64,000 bases of DNA from Bacteroidota bacterium (GTDB taxonomy: Bacteria; Bacteroidota; Ignavibacteria; Kapaibacteriales; UBA2268), in NCBI GenBank assembly GCA_004322215.1, contig SCSM01000023.1:1-64000 (forward strand), read 5' to 3'. Below the pieces are notes generated by a model. It saw nothing but the letters and a program-made list of their open reading frames with translations, did no database searches and was not told the origin of the DNA. Numbering within the stretch: position 1 is the first letter of the stretch; each line of letters opens with the position of its first letter. Of this stretch, positions 10,053 through 18,457 are shown piece by piece. The position numbers and the translations under genes were made by a program.

Positions 10053-13000
10053 TTTATTACTCCCAGTTTGTTGCTCAATATTAAGGTCGGAGTTTGAAGA
10101 ATATATAAATACATTCCTTGGGTCAAATCATTTGTACTAAAATAAACTGTGTATTTTCCCGCTTCAGTAATTCCTTCATACAACACCTTGACTTTATTGC
10201 CTAAAATATCATATAGATATAATGTAGTATATGCTTCTTCTATGACTTCAAAATCTATTTCTCCGCTTCCGCTAACAGGATTAGGCTTGCAAATCATCAG
10301 TGATACTGTGCCGTTGTCTTCAAATAACCTTGGCCCCTTGCCTTTTTGACAGACATTATTAAGACAGAATTGTCCGTTTTCTTGAACTACTTCGTAAGGT
10401 CCACCTTGCCAGATAACAGTATCAATCCTCATAACGGTACATTCCGAATCACCAAGGGCAGCGATAAATGGCAAATCCTTTAAAATTCCTTGAGTAAAAC
10501 CATTTGGCACTGTGCCGCTAACTTCTATTATTCTTTCGTTATCAATTATACTATCTTTATCAGGTTTAAATTTAGGATAAAGCATAGTTTTATTAAATCC
10601 AAACCTTGCTTGAAAACCTGTAATTCCGCTTTGAGTAAGGTTTTCGCTATGTTTGAGATTTAGATGTAATATTACATTTTCACCAGCATTTACATTTGCA
10701 GAATCAATATAAACAACTGTAGTTGCGTAGCTGGTTGAATTACCGAATAATTTACAGGTAGAAACAATATTGCAAGGTTCTATTGTTGCAGTTAATACAC
10801 AAGTATCAATATTCCTTGTTTGAGGTGAATAACTAATTTTTATTTTGACCGAATCTCCCGGATTTAAAATAATAGGAAAAGTCGGCGTTGGAGGAACAAA
10901 GCTGAATGGTGTCTTGATTCCTGATAAATCTGTTACTGTATCAATTGTAGTTCCCGTATTTTTTAATGTAAGTTCACCGGTTGATATTTGATTTTGAAAG
11001 GTAATTCCAAAATCGACATTTGATGCGATTAATGCCGGATTTGTTGCTTTTCCGGTGAGTACTATTTTTTTGATTATACTACAAGGTTCATAGTGAATCT
11101 CAAGTATTGCAGAAGTATCAGAAGAGCTTGTCGGTTTGTAAGTTATATTATAAGTTTTTGTCCCGTTATAAGGCAAAGTATCGTTAACATGAATATCAGA
11201 CTGAAAGGCAGGTGAATTTATTATTACATTTGTTATACGACCAAGTTCGGAGTTGCAATTTTTATTAGTAACTGTCAGATTTTGATTCATAGAAGAATCC
11301 CGACATAATACAAACTCACCAAATTTAATCGTATCCGGTGGAACGAATCCCACTCCGTTTTTTCTTCCGGTCATAGTTATTGATATAGATTTATCACAAG
11401 GATTAAAATACAATTTTATAATTGAGGTTACCGTATCAATTGAAATTGGTGTGAATTGCAGGGTTAACTGAACCGAATCGCCCGGTTGAATGATTATTGG
11501 TAATGGTGAAGGTTTAACATATTTTGAATTCAAATCAGTTACGACTTCCCACAGAGTATCAGGGGCATTACCGGTATTAAATATAGTAATAGTTGTATCT
11601 TTGGCGATTTCACATTCACACATATCCGGCATATTAATCAATGGTGTAGATGTTGTTAATTCACTCCTATATCTAATTGCGTTTAAATCAATTGGTATGG
11701 TATCATCGGGGCAAGTGCCAATCTTATATGGGAACATCGCTGATAAATTGAAAAATCCTTCTGCTCCTGCTATATATCTGATTGTAACTTTTATAGAATC
11801 TCCGGCTTTTAATGTAAGAGGGAACTTCGGATTAATTACAGAAAAAGGCGGCGTAGAAACAACCGGAACTTGAAATACAGCATCTGCTGTTCCTTTGTTA
11901 TATATTGTAATAACAGTATCAATTGTTACACTGTTTTCAATGCAACTTTGCCCAAAGTCAATATTGCTAATACTGTCAGAAGAAACGAAAGGATGGAGCT
12001 TCCTTCCAGTTACATTAAAGGAAAATGTATCACCACACACGGAAACTAATTGAATTTTTCCGGTATGTATATTGGCTATCGAACTTGAAAAGCTAATTTT
12101 AACAAGTATACTGTTACCATTAGGAATAATGAATTGTGGTATAGGGCTAACCAAAGAAAAAGCATTATCAGTTGAAATAACTTGTACTATAGTAGCATCT
12201 TCACTTCCAGTATTTAAAATATTAATCGAATCAATTTTTTTAGACGAGCAAGGGTCTAAGTCTCCAAAATCAATACCTGTCTTATCCATTGTTAAACTAA
12301 GAGGAGGAATTATTTTTATTTCAACTGAATCCGTACTTGAACAACCGTAATCATTAGTAACAGTAACGGAGTAAATTCCAGCTTTTTTAACTGTTATGTT
12401 TTGAGTGTTTTCACCTGTTGACCATTTATAAGTGTAATCTATACTTCCTGTTGCAGATAAAATCGTGCTATCACCAGGACAAATCATAGTATTACCCTTC
12501 ACTGTAATTGCCGAAGAAGGAGCAGGATTTACATTGATATAAACTGAGGCAGTATCCTTACATCCTGTGATTGTATTTGTTACAGTTGCAATATACTGGC
12601 CGGATTCTTTAGCATATATAAACTGGGAATTGCTCCCATTTGACCAGTTATAACTATAGTTAGCCCCTGAAGGTGATGCTGTTAGAAGAACACTGTCTCC
12701 TTTACACAAAGTAGTATTTCCCGAAGCAAGTATTTTTACATCGGGGGAAGGATTTACTGTAATTATTATTGAGTCCTCATCAAAGCAGCCTCTTTGATCT
12801 GTTACCCTTACTTTATATTTTAATGTTAGCTTAGAACTCCCATTATTTACCGGCTTTATAATTGGTTGAGCAATATTTGGATTACTTAGAAAATCAGGAG
12901 GTGTCCAATTATATGTATAGGGAGGTAATCCTGCACTACTTGGCATTCCAATCAATACACTATCTCTGGAACAGATGGTTTGGTCGGCTCCAGCATTAGC

Positions 13001-14173
13001 AAAAGGTTTTCGTACCTCAGCTTTTAAAATGAGCCTCTTGATTCTGTTGCACGAATCTGTGATTGTAAAATTACTTATAAAAATTCCAGTATCTTTTGAA
13101 CCTCTGAAATGAAAATTGATATTTCTTGATTCATTTATTCCAAATTGAGTGGCAATTGGATCAGGATTAACTAATTCAAATGGTAAATTTACATTACTTC
13201 TAAAAAATCTTGTTGATATTGAAGAAACATTTGTGATATTAACTGAATCATTTATAGCAACATTTGGGCATAATATTCCAAAATTTAAAGTGTCCGTTGT
13301 CAAAATAAAATTTATTGAATCTTTAATAGCTGTTAAATTAATACCCCAAACACTATCAACACTATTAGTATTATTATGAAGAACAAGCTGTGCTGAATAA
13401 TTTCCCGGAGTTATTGCCTGAAATCTGACATTATATAAAACAGAATCATTTTGAGAGATAATATCAGGAATATTGGGTGAAATCAAGCTGAAATTACTTG
13501 AATTTGTCCCTTGAAAACTAGCACTGTTTATTGTCAGATCTCCTGTTCCTGAATTTTTTACCCAAATAGAAAAATCTTTTTGATTTTCACAAACAATTCT
13601 CCCAAAATCAATTTGATTTGTGGATGCTATTTGAGGACTACCTCCAGTTATAAGTATATCGTCAATGAAAACTTCGCTTTCCGTAGTAATGTCTATATTA
13701 ATAAAGCAGATTTCTTGAACAACTTTATTGACATTATATGTATGATTTCTAAAAGTTATATCAGCTATATGATCATTTGGGGGTATTTTACTAAAAGCGT
13801 AACCTCCTCCCAAATCGACCCCATCTAAATATATATATCCTTCCGAACCCCAATTTCCATACAATTCGGCATCTTTAAATTGAATATCCTGTATATAAGT
13901 TGGTGTAGCAAAGGTGATTTTTAAGGTGTCCACATAATTCCAAAAACAGTTTGCGGGACAAGTTGACCTACCAAAACCATAGGCCTTAGTACTACCAAAA
14001 ATAGTTGTGTTTTTTATTCCAGGTAAATCTGTAAATGTACCTTTTAGTCCAAAAGATATTCTTGGATCTAAAGTACCTTCAAATCCTTCAGATAATATAA
14101 TATCTGAATAACTTTTAACACTAAATATTAAATTTAATATTATTAACAAAAAAATGTAACAAAATTTTTTCAT
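10049..14173 (-). CDS. large secreted ASH / Ig-like repeat protein with T9SS sorting domain
   Basis: A 1374-residue exported protein. I place the start at the ATG at 14173, which begins a clear signal peptide (MKKFCYIFLLIILNLIFS) and follows a GAGGT ribosome-binding site; the longer frame overlaps the preceding gene. An N-terminal jelly-roll-like region is followed by ASH / choice-of-anchor-D repeats (IDFGRIVCENQ, LNFGILCPN, IDFGDLDPCSS), then PKD/Ig-like modules (CSRDSVLIG, YSYNWSNGS, YTYKWSTGE), more ASH repeats and a cohesin-like stretch (VYIDSANVNAGENVILHLNL). The tail (KPNPVSGSGEIDFEV to LGVIK) is a T9SS type A sorting domain. It is likely a cell-surface structural or adhesive protein. 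Second gene of a three-gene operon (lipoprotein, this, OmpA-like). Confidence 0.87.
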   Translation of the reverse strand: MKKFCYIFLLIILNLIFSVKSYSDIILSEGFEGTLDPRISFGLKGTFTDLPGIKNTTIFGSTKAYGFGRSTCPANCFWNYVDTLKITFATPTYIQDIQFKDAELYGNWGSEGYIYLDGVDLGGGYAFSKIPPNDHIADITFRNHTYNVNKVVQEICFINIDITTESEVFIDDILITGGSPQIASTNQIDFGRIVCENQKDFSIWVKNSGTGDLTINSASFQGTNSSNFSLISPNIPDIISQNDSVLYNVRFQAITPGNYSAQLVLHNNTNSVDSVWGINLTAIKDSINFILTTDTLNFGILCPNVAINDSVNITNVSSISTRFFRSNVNLPFELVNPDPIATQFGINESRNINFHFRGSKDTGIFISNFTITDSCNRIKRLILKAEVRKPFANAGADQTICSRDSVLIGMPSSAGLPPYTYNWTPPDFLSNPNIAQPIIKPVNNGSSKLTLKYKVRVTDQRGCFDEDSIIITVNPSPDVKILASGNTTLCKGDSVLLTASPSGANYSYNWSNGSNSQFIYAKESGQYIATVTNTITGCKDTASVYINVNPAPSSAITVKGNTMICPGDSTILSATGSIDYTYKWSTGENTQNITVKKAGIYSVTVTNDYGCSSTDSVEIKIIPPLSLTMDKTGIDFGDLDPCSSKKIDSINILNTGSEDATIVQVISTDNAFSLVSPIPQFIIPNGNSILVKISFSSSIANIHTGKIQLVSVCGDTFSFNVTGRKLHPFVSSDSISNIDFGQSCIENSVTIDTVITIYNKGTADAVFQVPVVSTPPFSVINPKFPLTLKAGDSIKVTIRYIAGAEGFFNLSAMFPYKIGTCPDDTIPIDLNAIRYRSELTTSTPLINMPDMCECEIAKDTTITIFNTGNAPDTLWEVVTDLNSKYVKPSPLPIIIQPGDSVQLTLQFTPISIDTVTSIIKLYFNPCDKSISITMTGRKNGVGFVPPDTIKFGEFVLCRDSSMNQNLTVTNKNCNSELGRITNVIINSPAFQSDIHVNDTLPYNGTKTYNITYKPTSSSDTSAILEIHYEPCSIIKKIVLTGKATNPALIASNVDFGITFQNQISTGELTLKNTGTTIDTVTDLSGIKTPFSFVPPTPTFPIILNPGDSVKIKISYSPQTRNIDTCVLTATIEPCNIVSTCKLFGNSTSYATTVVYIDSANVNAGENVILHLNLKHSENLTQSGITGFQARFGFNKTMLYPKFKPDKDSIIDNERIIEVSGTVPNGFTQGILKDLPFIAALGDSECTVMRIDTVIWQGGPYEVVQENGQFCLNNVCQKGKGPRLFEDNGTVSLMICKPNPVSGSGEIDFEVIEEAYTTLYLYDILGNKVKVLYEGITEAGKYTVYFSTNDLTQGMYLYILQTPTLILSNKLGVIK

Positions 14174-14183
14174 TTTTTTTACC

Positions 14184-14618
14184 TCATTTTTTAACAAGTA
14201 ATATTTGAAGAGTATCTCCATACCAAGAACCAAGACATAAAAAATTGCTGTCAATTTGGTCGTGAGCTAAATAAGAATCTGGTTTATTATGGTCAAATCT
14301 CGAAATAAAAAAATGGCGGTTGGAACCATCTAAAAAACGTTCTCCATTATTTTTGACATAATAATGAGAACCTTTTTTAATTCCAACATCATTAGCAAAG
14401 TCCTCAATACTGATTATTTTTAACAAATCAATCCAGTCTGCCATGCGATATTGGCTGCCATAATTGGTAATGACGACTGAATCCAGGTCAAGTGTTTCGG
14501 GATAGGATTTGTCGCTAATTTTAAAATTACTGTAATCAGACTCATTGCTATCGCATGAATTATCAGAACAAGCGGTAAACAATAGTATAATTGCAATTAA
14601 AATTATTAATTTTTTCAT
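14184..14618 (-). CDS. small lipoprotein, 144 aa
   Basis: Signal peptide MKKLIILIAIILLFTAC with a lipobox Cys at residue 17, so an outer- or inner-membrane lipoprotein. The rest is unrecognised. The ATG at 14618 is chosen because GGAGG lies five bases upstream; an in-frame TTG at 14630 is part of that TTGGAGG and is not a plausible start. The gene is the first of an operon with the ASH/Ig protein (10-base gap) and the OmpA-like protein, and lies ~50 bases downstream of a sigma-54-type promoter. Confidence 0.75.
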   Translation of the reverse strand: MKKLIILIAIILLFTACSDNSCDSNESDYSNFKISDKSYPETLDLDSVVITNYGSQYRMADWIDLLKIISIEDFANDVGIKKGSHYYVKNNGERFLDGSNRHFFISRFDHNKPDSYLAHDQIDSNFLCLGSWYGDTLQILLVKK

Positions 14619-14669
14619 TTCATCCTCCAATAAAAATTATAAGTAGAATTTTTTTACTCAAGTATTAAT

Positions 14670-14684
14670 CCAATTCCCGTGCCA
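14670..14684 (-). promoter_or_regulatory. sigma-54 (-24/-12) promoter P1
   Basis: Minus-strand TGGCACGGGAATTGG against the sigma-54 consensus TGGCACG-N4-TTGC. The invariant GG and the G of the -12 element are at correct spacing; only the last C is G. It sits ~52 bases before the lipoprotein ATG (14618). The same box occurs at two other leaders and an NtrC-type activator gene lies nearby. Confidence 0.8.
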
Positions 14685-14749
14685 CACGTCAAATTCCTCA
14701 AACTCCGCTCCTATTCTCGTTTTCTTAATTTCCTTTTTAGGATTGAACG

Positions 14750-14794
14750 GCTAAATTTTAAGCATTTTCTTGCTTTTTTGCTAAATTTTTAGCA
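14750..14794 (-). promoter_or_regulatory. paired upstream activator dyads for P1
   Basis: A perfect 16-bp palindrome TGCTAAAAATTTAGCA (14794 to 14779) and an imperfect second copy beginning exactly 30 bases further downstream (14764 to 14750, TGCTTAAAATTTAGC). They lie roughly 70-105 bp upstream of the -24 box, the usual position of enhancer sites for NtrC-type activators. Thirty base pairs is close to three helical turns, so two dimers would bind on one face. Confidence 0.75.
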
Positions 14795-14827
14795 AAATAT
14801 AATTTAGACTATGGAATAATCTATGAC

Positions 14828-15754
14828 TTAAAAATTTTCCAGAAAGGATATACTTAAATTTCTTGCATATCCGAATGCATTAATTATATATTGATAATTT
14901 AAACCTATTGATGAGAATCCACCAACATCAAAATATATGCTTGGAGTGATTCCATAATAACCATTATAAAAAGGTGTAAAACCACCATAAGTATCTAATG
15001 AAAGACTTAAGTCTTCAGTAATGTATCTTCCGATTAATAAATGAGCATCAAAATAACTATCTTTATCATTTAAACCGGCTTGCTCATTTGGAAATAATAT
15101 ATTAGGTTTCTGACCATTATCAATGCCACCCCAGATAATTCCTAAATTTCCAAACCAAGACAAGTTTTCAACAAATAAAAAATAATTAAGATACATTCCA
15201 TAATTTTCTAAAGTATAATTAATATTGATTTTTTTACTATCAATATAAAAATTATAATTTGAAATTATATGATTAATATAAAATCCCAAATCCAATTCAC
15301 TAGTTAGAAAACCAATTGATAAATCAACTTCATGTTCTATATTGTCGTAGATTTTATTTTTAGTTGTTATGCTTGAATTATCATACAAACCTAAATTATT
15401 AAGACCCGGAATTATATGACCTTGGTTAATTATACCTTCGTAAGATGATTTATTGGGTGTATAAATATAGTCAAATTTTAAACTAAAAAATTTATATAAA
15501 ATCCCAAATCCACCATCAAATTTTAAGGAATTGTTAAGACCTTGATATTTTAATATTCTATTTGAGTCATTACCTGTATTGGGTAGCCTGAAAACTTTAT
15601 TATCATAATCGTAATTGAAAGAGACATCGAAAAAAATTGAAAAATGTTTTTGAGGGTGTAGTGAGTCAACTATATTATAAGTTCTTTTTGCTAATAATTT
15701 ATTGGCAAGAAAAAAATAAAACATAATTATAAACACAAAAATAATTTTTTTCAT
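14828..15754 (-). CDS. probable outer-membrane beta-barrel protein, 308 aa
   Basis: Signal peptide of ~25 residues (MKKIIFVFIIMFYFFLANKLLAK) followed by alternating aromatic/polar strands (FSLKFDYIYTP, YGMYLNYFLFVENLSWFGNLGIIWGG, PSIYFDVGGFSSIGLNYQYI) ending in F (SISFLENF), as in outer-membrane barrels. No named family is recognised. The ATG at 15754 follows a GGAG; an in-frame TTG 12 bases upstream is rejected. It is a single-gene unit with its own sigma-54-type promoter (15798-15812) and is followed by another at 14670, so it is co-regulated with but separate from the next operon. Confidence 0.7.
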   Translation of the reverse strand: MKKIIFVFIIMFYFFLANKLLAKRTYNIVDSLHPQKHFSIFFDVSFNYDYDNKVFRLPNTGNDSNRILKYQGLNNSLKFDGGFGILYKFFSLKFDYIYTPNKSSYEGIINQGHIIPGLNNLGLYDNSSITTKNKIYDNIEHEVDLSIGFLTSELDLGFYINHIISNYNFYIDSKKININYTLENYGMYLNYFLFVENLSWFGNLGIIWGGIDNGQKPNILFPNEQAGLNDKDSYFDAHLLIGRYITEDLSLSLDTYGGFTPFYNGYYGITPSIYFDVGGFSSIGLNYQYIINAFGYARNLSISFLENF

Positions 15755-15797
15755 AACATTCTCCAATTAAATTAATTAATGAATTTTTATCCTAATT

Positions 15798-15812
15798 CCA
15801 ATTCCCGTGCCA
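15798..15812 (-). promoter_or_regulatory. sigma-54 (-24/-12) promoter P2
   Basis: Minus-strand TGGCACGGGAATTGG, identical to P1 at all 15 positions, 44 bases upstream of the outer-membrane protein ATG. The -12 element again ends GG instead of GC. Confidence 0.8.
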
Positions 15813-15877
15813 TCTCATTGAATCCTCCAAACATCGCTTTCAGTCTTTGTATTTCTTTTCAGTGTTGCAGAAAATTC

Positions 15878-15922
15878 GTTAAATTTTGAGCATTTTATTG
15901 CTTTCCTGCTAAAATTTCAGCA
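15878..15922 (-). promoter_or_regulatory. paired upstream activator dyads for P2
   Basis: TGCTGAAATTTTAGCA (15922 to 15907) and a weaker second dyad TGCTCAAAATTTAAC starting at 15892, again exactly 30 bases apart, upstream of P2 at the same distance as in P1. Confidence 0.7.
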
Positions 15923-15940
15923 TAGAGTCTCCCTTTACTT

Positions 15941-16750
15941 TTATTTTATTACAATACATTTTACAGTTTCAATATAATTTCCTGACTTAAGTGTGCAGAA
16001 GTAAGTTCCCGGCGGAAGTTGAATATTTCCGGTTATATCATTTTTACCTTGTTGATAGAATTTATTCTCTGCAAAACTATAAACCTTATTCCCAATTAAA
16101 TCTGCCAAATAAATTGAAACATCAGAATTAACGGGTAATTCAAAGCTAATATGAATATTGTCCTTTGCAGGATTTGGTGATAAAACCATGTTAAAACGCT
16201 TGGATTCAAAATTATCCTTAATACCTGTAAAAATATCAGGTGTAATGGCAATCAAAGTCCAGTCGCCCCACAAATCCAAAGTGTTCTGGAGTCTAATGTA
16301 TAAGGTATCCCCAATATTCAGGCTGTCTTTGGAGATTAGCATTTGCAGCCTTTCTATAACAGAATCGAATTTACCATCCGTTGGCCAGATATTCTTCAAA
16401 ATCGGATAACCGAGGCTAGGACGCATTATTTTTGTCTCGGCGGCTTGCAGGACTTGAGTTGTTGGATATTTAACAAGCATAGGTACGCTCCAAACTCCGG
16501 CGATTTGCTTGCCGTTAATATCTGTAAAACCGGAGCTTTTTACTCTTATATAAACATGACCGCCGAATTGTAGCGGAGGCAGGCTGTCCCATGGGATTGA
16601 AAGAGAAGCGTCGCCAAAATTTACGAAATTAAGGATATTGCCTTTACCTTAGCCGGGGTCGTTGCCAATAAAGAATTCCACCTGCTCTATTGTTTGCTTT
16701 TGTGAGTAGCAAACCGAAAAACACAACAAAAATATTAATAAGTATTTCAT
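15941..16750 (-). pseudogene. T9SS-sorted secreted protein interrupted by one in-frame TAA
   Basis: One continuous minus-strand frame of 270 codons is broken only by an ochre codon at 16649-16651 (codon 34). Before it are a signal peptide (MKYLLIFLLCFSVCYSQ) and EFFIGNDPG; after it the frame continues as GKGNILNFVNFG to a C-terminal T9SS sorting domain (LSPNPAKDNIHISFELP to VKCIVIK). The FFxxxDPGxGxG pattern is common near the N-terminus of such Bacteroidota proteins, so the stop replaces one residue within a conserved motif, probably aromatic. An internal ATG at 16480 would give 179 residues without a signal peptide. It is probably a fresh pseudogene; sequencing error or recoding cannot be excluded. 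The ATG lies one base after the stop of the beta-helix gene. Confidence 0.8.
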
Positions 16751-16751
16751 A

Positions 16752-17606
16752 CTAATATCCTACCTTCCCGGTCAAATTGAACTGCATAGAGCCGTCAGGA
16801 TTGAGTATAAAATTCTGAGGTGTAGTTACATAAGGAAGAAGCGGTGCATCAGGACCACCATAGTAACCCATATCGGAACGTGTTCCGTCAAGATCGAAAA
16901 TGGTTGGATCTCCCGAATCCTTACATTTAGATTGTAGAGAAATCCGATATTGTCCGTCAGAAGAAAATCCCGGGTCTTCTGCTAAACAATCAATTTTAGT
17001 AATATTGCCCCAATAATTCCATGTATCATATAGTTGCCCATAAGAATCACAATTTTTACAATTCATTGTATTAGACCAAGCAACGAAACCATACCTTCTA
17101 TTTGAAACAGCAATGCAATTAATCAAGGAAGTATTTGCATTACCTGAAAAACCATCAAATGAATTACCTATTGAAATTGAATTGAATATTTTACAGTTAG
17201 GTCCATTGATTGAAATACCCACAAGTGGACATTTCGAAATTATACAATCTGAAATTATACAATTACTTGCATCAATTCCATTACCCGTGGAACCGCTTAC
17301 AAGAACCCACATGAGTTTCCCAGAAGTAATGGATACCACAGTACCGTTATCATTAGTTAAAATCGTACTCAATCCCCCTCCCTGTACAACAATATTTTTA
17401 CCTATTGTAATACTTTCGTTATAAATACTAGGAAGGATACGTACAGTATCTCCTTCGATTGCTGCGTCAATACCAGCATGGATTGTCTGGTATTTCTGGT
17501 GACCGAATTGGTCTGTTCCACCGTTTTTATCAACGTATCGGATGCGTGCTTGTGTGATTTGAATTGATAAAACTATAAACAAGTAAATGATCAATGTATT
17601 TTTCAT
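16752..17606 (-). CDS. secreted right-handed beta-helix protein, 284 aa
   Basis: Signal peptide to about residue 20 (ITQA), then RYVDKNGGTDQFGHQKYQTI, the usual start of pectate-lyase-like parallel beta-helix proteins (YQTIHAGIDAAIEGDTVRI). Residues ~65-210 are short beta-helix coils (NIVVQGGG, NCIISDCIISKCPLVGISI, NCKIFNSISIGNSFDGFSG). The fold is typical of carbohydrate-binding or degrading surface proteins; no catalytic site is recognisable. No sorting domain is present on this protein; the next reading frame, directly adjoining, carries one. It lies 55 bases downstream of the lipoprotein gene and probably shares promoter P3. Confidence 0.82.
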   Translation of the reverse strand: MKNTLIIYLFIVLSIQITQARIRYVDKNGGTDQFGHQKYQTIHAGIDAAIEGDTVRILPSIYNESITIGKNIVVQGGGLSTILTNDNGTVVSITSGKLMWVLVSGSTGNGIDASNCIISDCIISKCPLVGISINGPNCKIFNSISIGNSFDGFSGNANTSLINCIAVSNRRYGFVAWSNTMNCKNCDSYGQLYDTWNYWGNITKIDCLAEDPGFSSDGQYRISLQSKCKDSGDPTIFDLDGTRSDMGYYGGPDAPLLPYVTTPQNFILNPDGSMQFNLTGKVGY

Positions 17607-17661
17607 AGTAACTCCTTAACTTAAAATTATTAATATATATATAATAATTACTTCATATTAA

Positions 17662-18177
17662 TTATAATGATATTTCTCCAAGTGGACTTATTATTTTTTT
17701 TGGTATAAAGTCTTTTGGAACTGAATACAACAATGCTCTTTCGTTCATATCTTTTGAGCTAATAGATGTAATTTTGGGCGCTGCCCAAGTATTTGGCATG
17801 ATAGACTTCATAAAAAAAGATATAGGTGATACTATATTATTAAGACTGTCTTTAACGGCTATACTTCCTAAATCAAAATCTTGGGTACTATCTGTATTAT
17901 TATAAACTTCTATATATAGAATCATAAATATATTGCCTTCAACAGGTGTTACCACTTGTGTATTTTGAGACCATCCTTGTTCATACCTATATGTATAATT
18001 TAAAGCTTGAATTGATAAATTATACTTTTCTGAATTAATTGACTTTGGCTTTTCATAAAAAGAGATTTCTCCTAATCCATAAGGACTTGTTGCACAGCCA
18101 AAAAAAAATGCATTTAAGCAAATAATACAAAAAGTTATTATTGCTTTTAAAAATAGAAATACAATATTTTTTTTCAT
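17662..18177 (-). CDS. lipoprotein with DUF4352-like Ig fold, 171 aa
   Basis: A long hydrophobic signal sequence ends in a lipobox Cys (FFFGCATS, residue ~28). The body has the pattern of extracytoplasmic DUF4352-type Ig domains: YNLSIQALNY, then MILYIEVYNNTDSTQDFDLGSIAVKD. The ATG at 18177 follows GGAGG; the in-frame TTG at 18189 is part of the ribosome-binding site. First gene after promoter P3, followed by the beta-helix gene and the broken T9SS gene. Confidence 0.72.
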   Translation of the reverse strand: MKKNIVFLFLKAIITFCIICLNAFFFGCATSPYGLGEISFYEKPKSINSEKYNLSIQALNYTYRYEQGWSQNTQVVTPVEGNIFMILYIEVYNNTDSTQDFDLGSIAVKDSLNNIVSPISFFMKSIMPNTWAAPKITSISSKDMNERALLYSVPKDFIPKKIISPLGEISL

Positions 18178-18225
18178 TCCATCCTCCAAAAATTTAGAAA
18201 AATTTATTTAATTTATTTTTTATTT

Positions 18226-18240
18226 CCAACTACCGTGCCA
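18226..18240 (-). promoter_or_regulatory. sigma-54 (-24/-12) promoter P3
   Basis: Minus-strand TGGCACGGTAGTTGG, the third copy of the box, 49 bases upstream of the lipoprotein ATG at 18177. It differs from P1 and P2 only in the unconstrained spacer. Confidence 0.8.
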
Positions 18241-18305
18241 TCTCCCAAATTCCCCCAAACTCCGCAACAGTTCTCATTATCTTTAATTACCATTCAGGAT
18301 TGAGT

Positions 18306-18351
18306 TGCTAAAATTTTATCATTTTCTTGTTCTTTTGCTAATTTTTTAGCA
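18306..18351 (-). promoter_or_regulatory. paired upstream activator dyads for P3, shared with the kinase gene
   Basis: TGCTAAAAAATTAGCA (18351 to 18336) and TGATAAAATTTTAGCA (18321 to 18306), starts 30 bases apart. The pair lies between the divergent lipoprotein gene and the kinase gene (start 18458), so one activator could act on both sides. Confidence 0.75.
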
Positions 18352-18404
18352 TATTTGATTTGTTCGGAAATCATTAGAGCCTTTAAATTCAACGCATATT
18401 GTCT

Positions 18405-18419
18405 TGGTATGCTATTTGT
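18405..18419 (+). promoter_or_regulatory. weak sigma-54-like box before the kinase gene
   Basis: Plus-strand TGGTATGCTATTTGT has the GG and TTG elements at sigma-54 spacing but misses C4, C6 and the final C. It lies ~39 bases before the GTG start and ~60-95 bases from the shared dyads. If real, the regulator would control its own operon. Confidence 0.35.
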
Positions 18420-18457
18420 ATTGTGATAATATGAATATTAATATAGATTGATGGCTC

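Noticed and set aside
11490-11873. 127-residue + strand frame opposite the ASH/Ig protein
   Set aside because: Antisense to a domain-rich gene; the hydrophobic pattern mirrors its beta strands.
14671-14794. Leader similarity as a mobile repeat or riboswitch
   Set aside because: The conserved parts resolve into -24/-12 boxes and activator dyads with fixed spacing, while the rest of the leader is poorly conserved; promoter architecture explains it better.
15941-16480. 179-residue T9SS protein as an independent gene
   Set aside because: It lacks a signal peptide, which T9SS cargo needs, and the same frame continues upstream to a proper signal peptide across one TAA.
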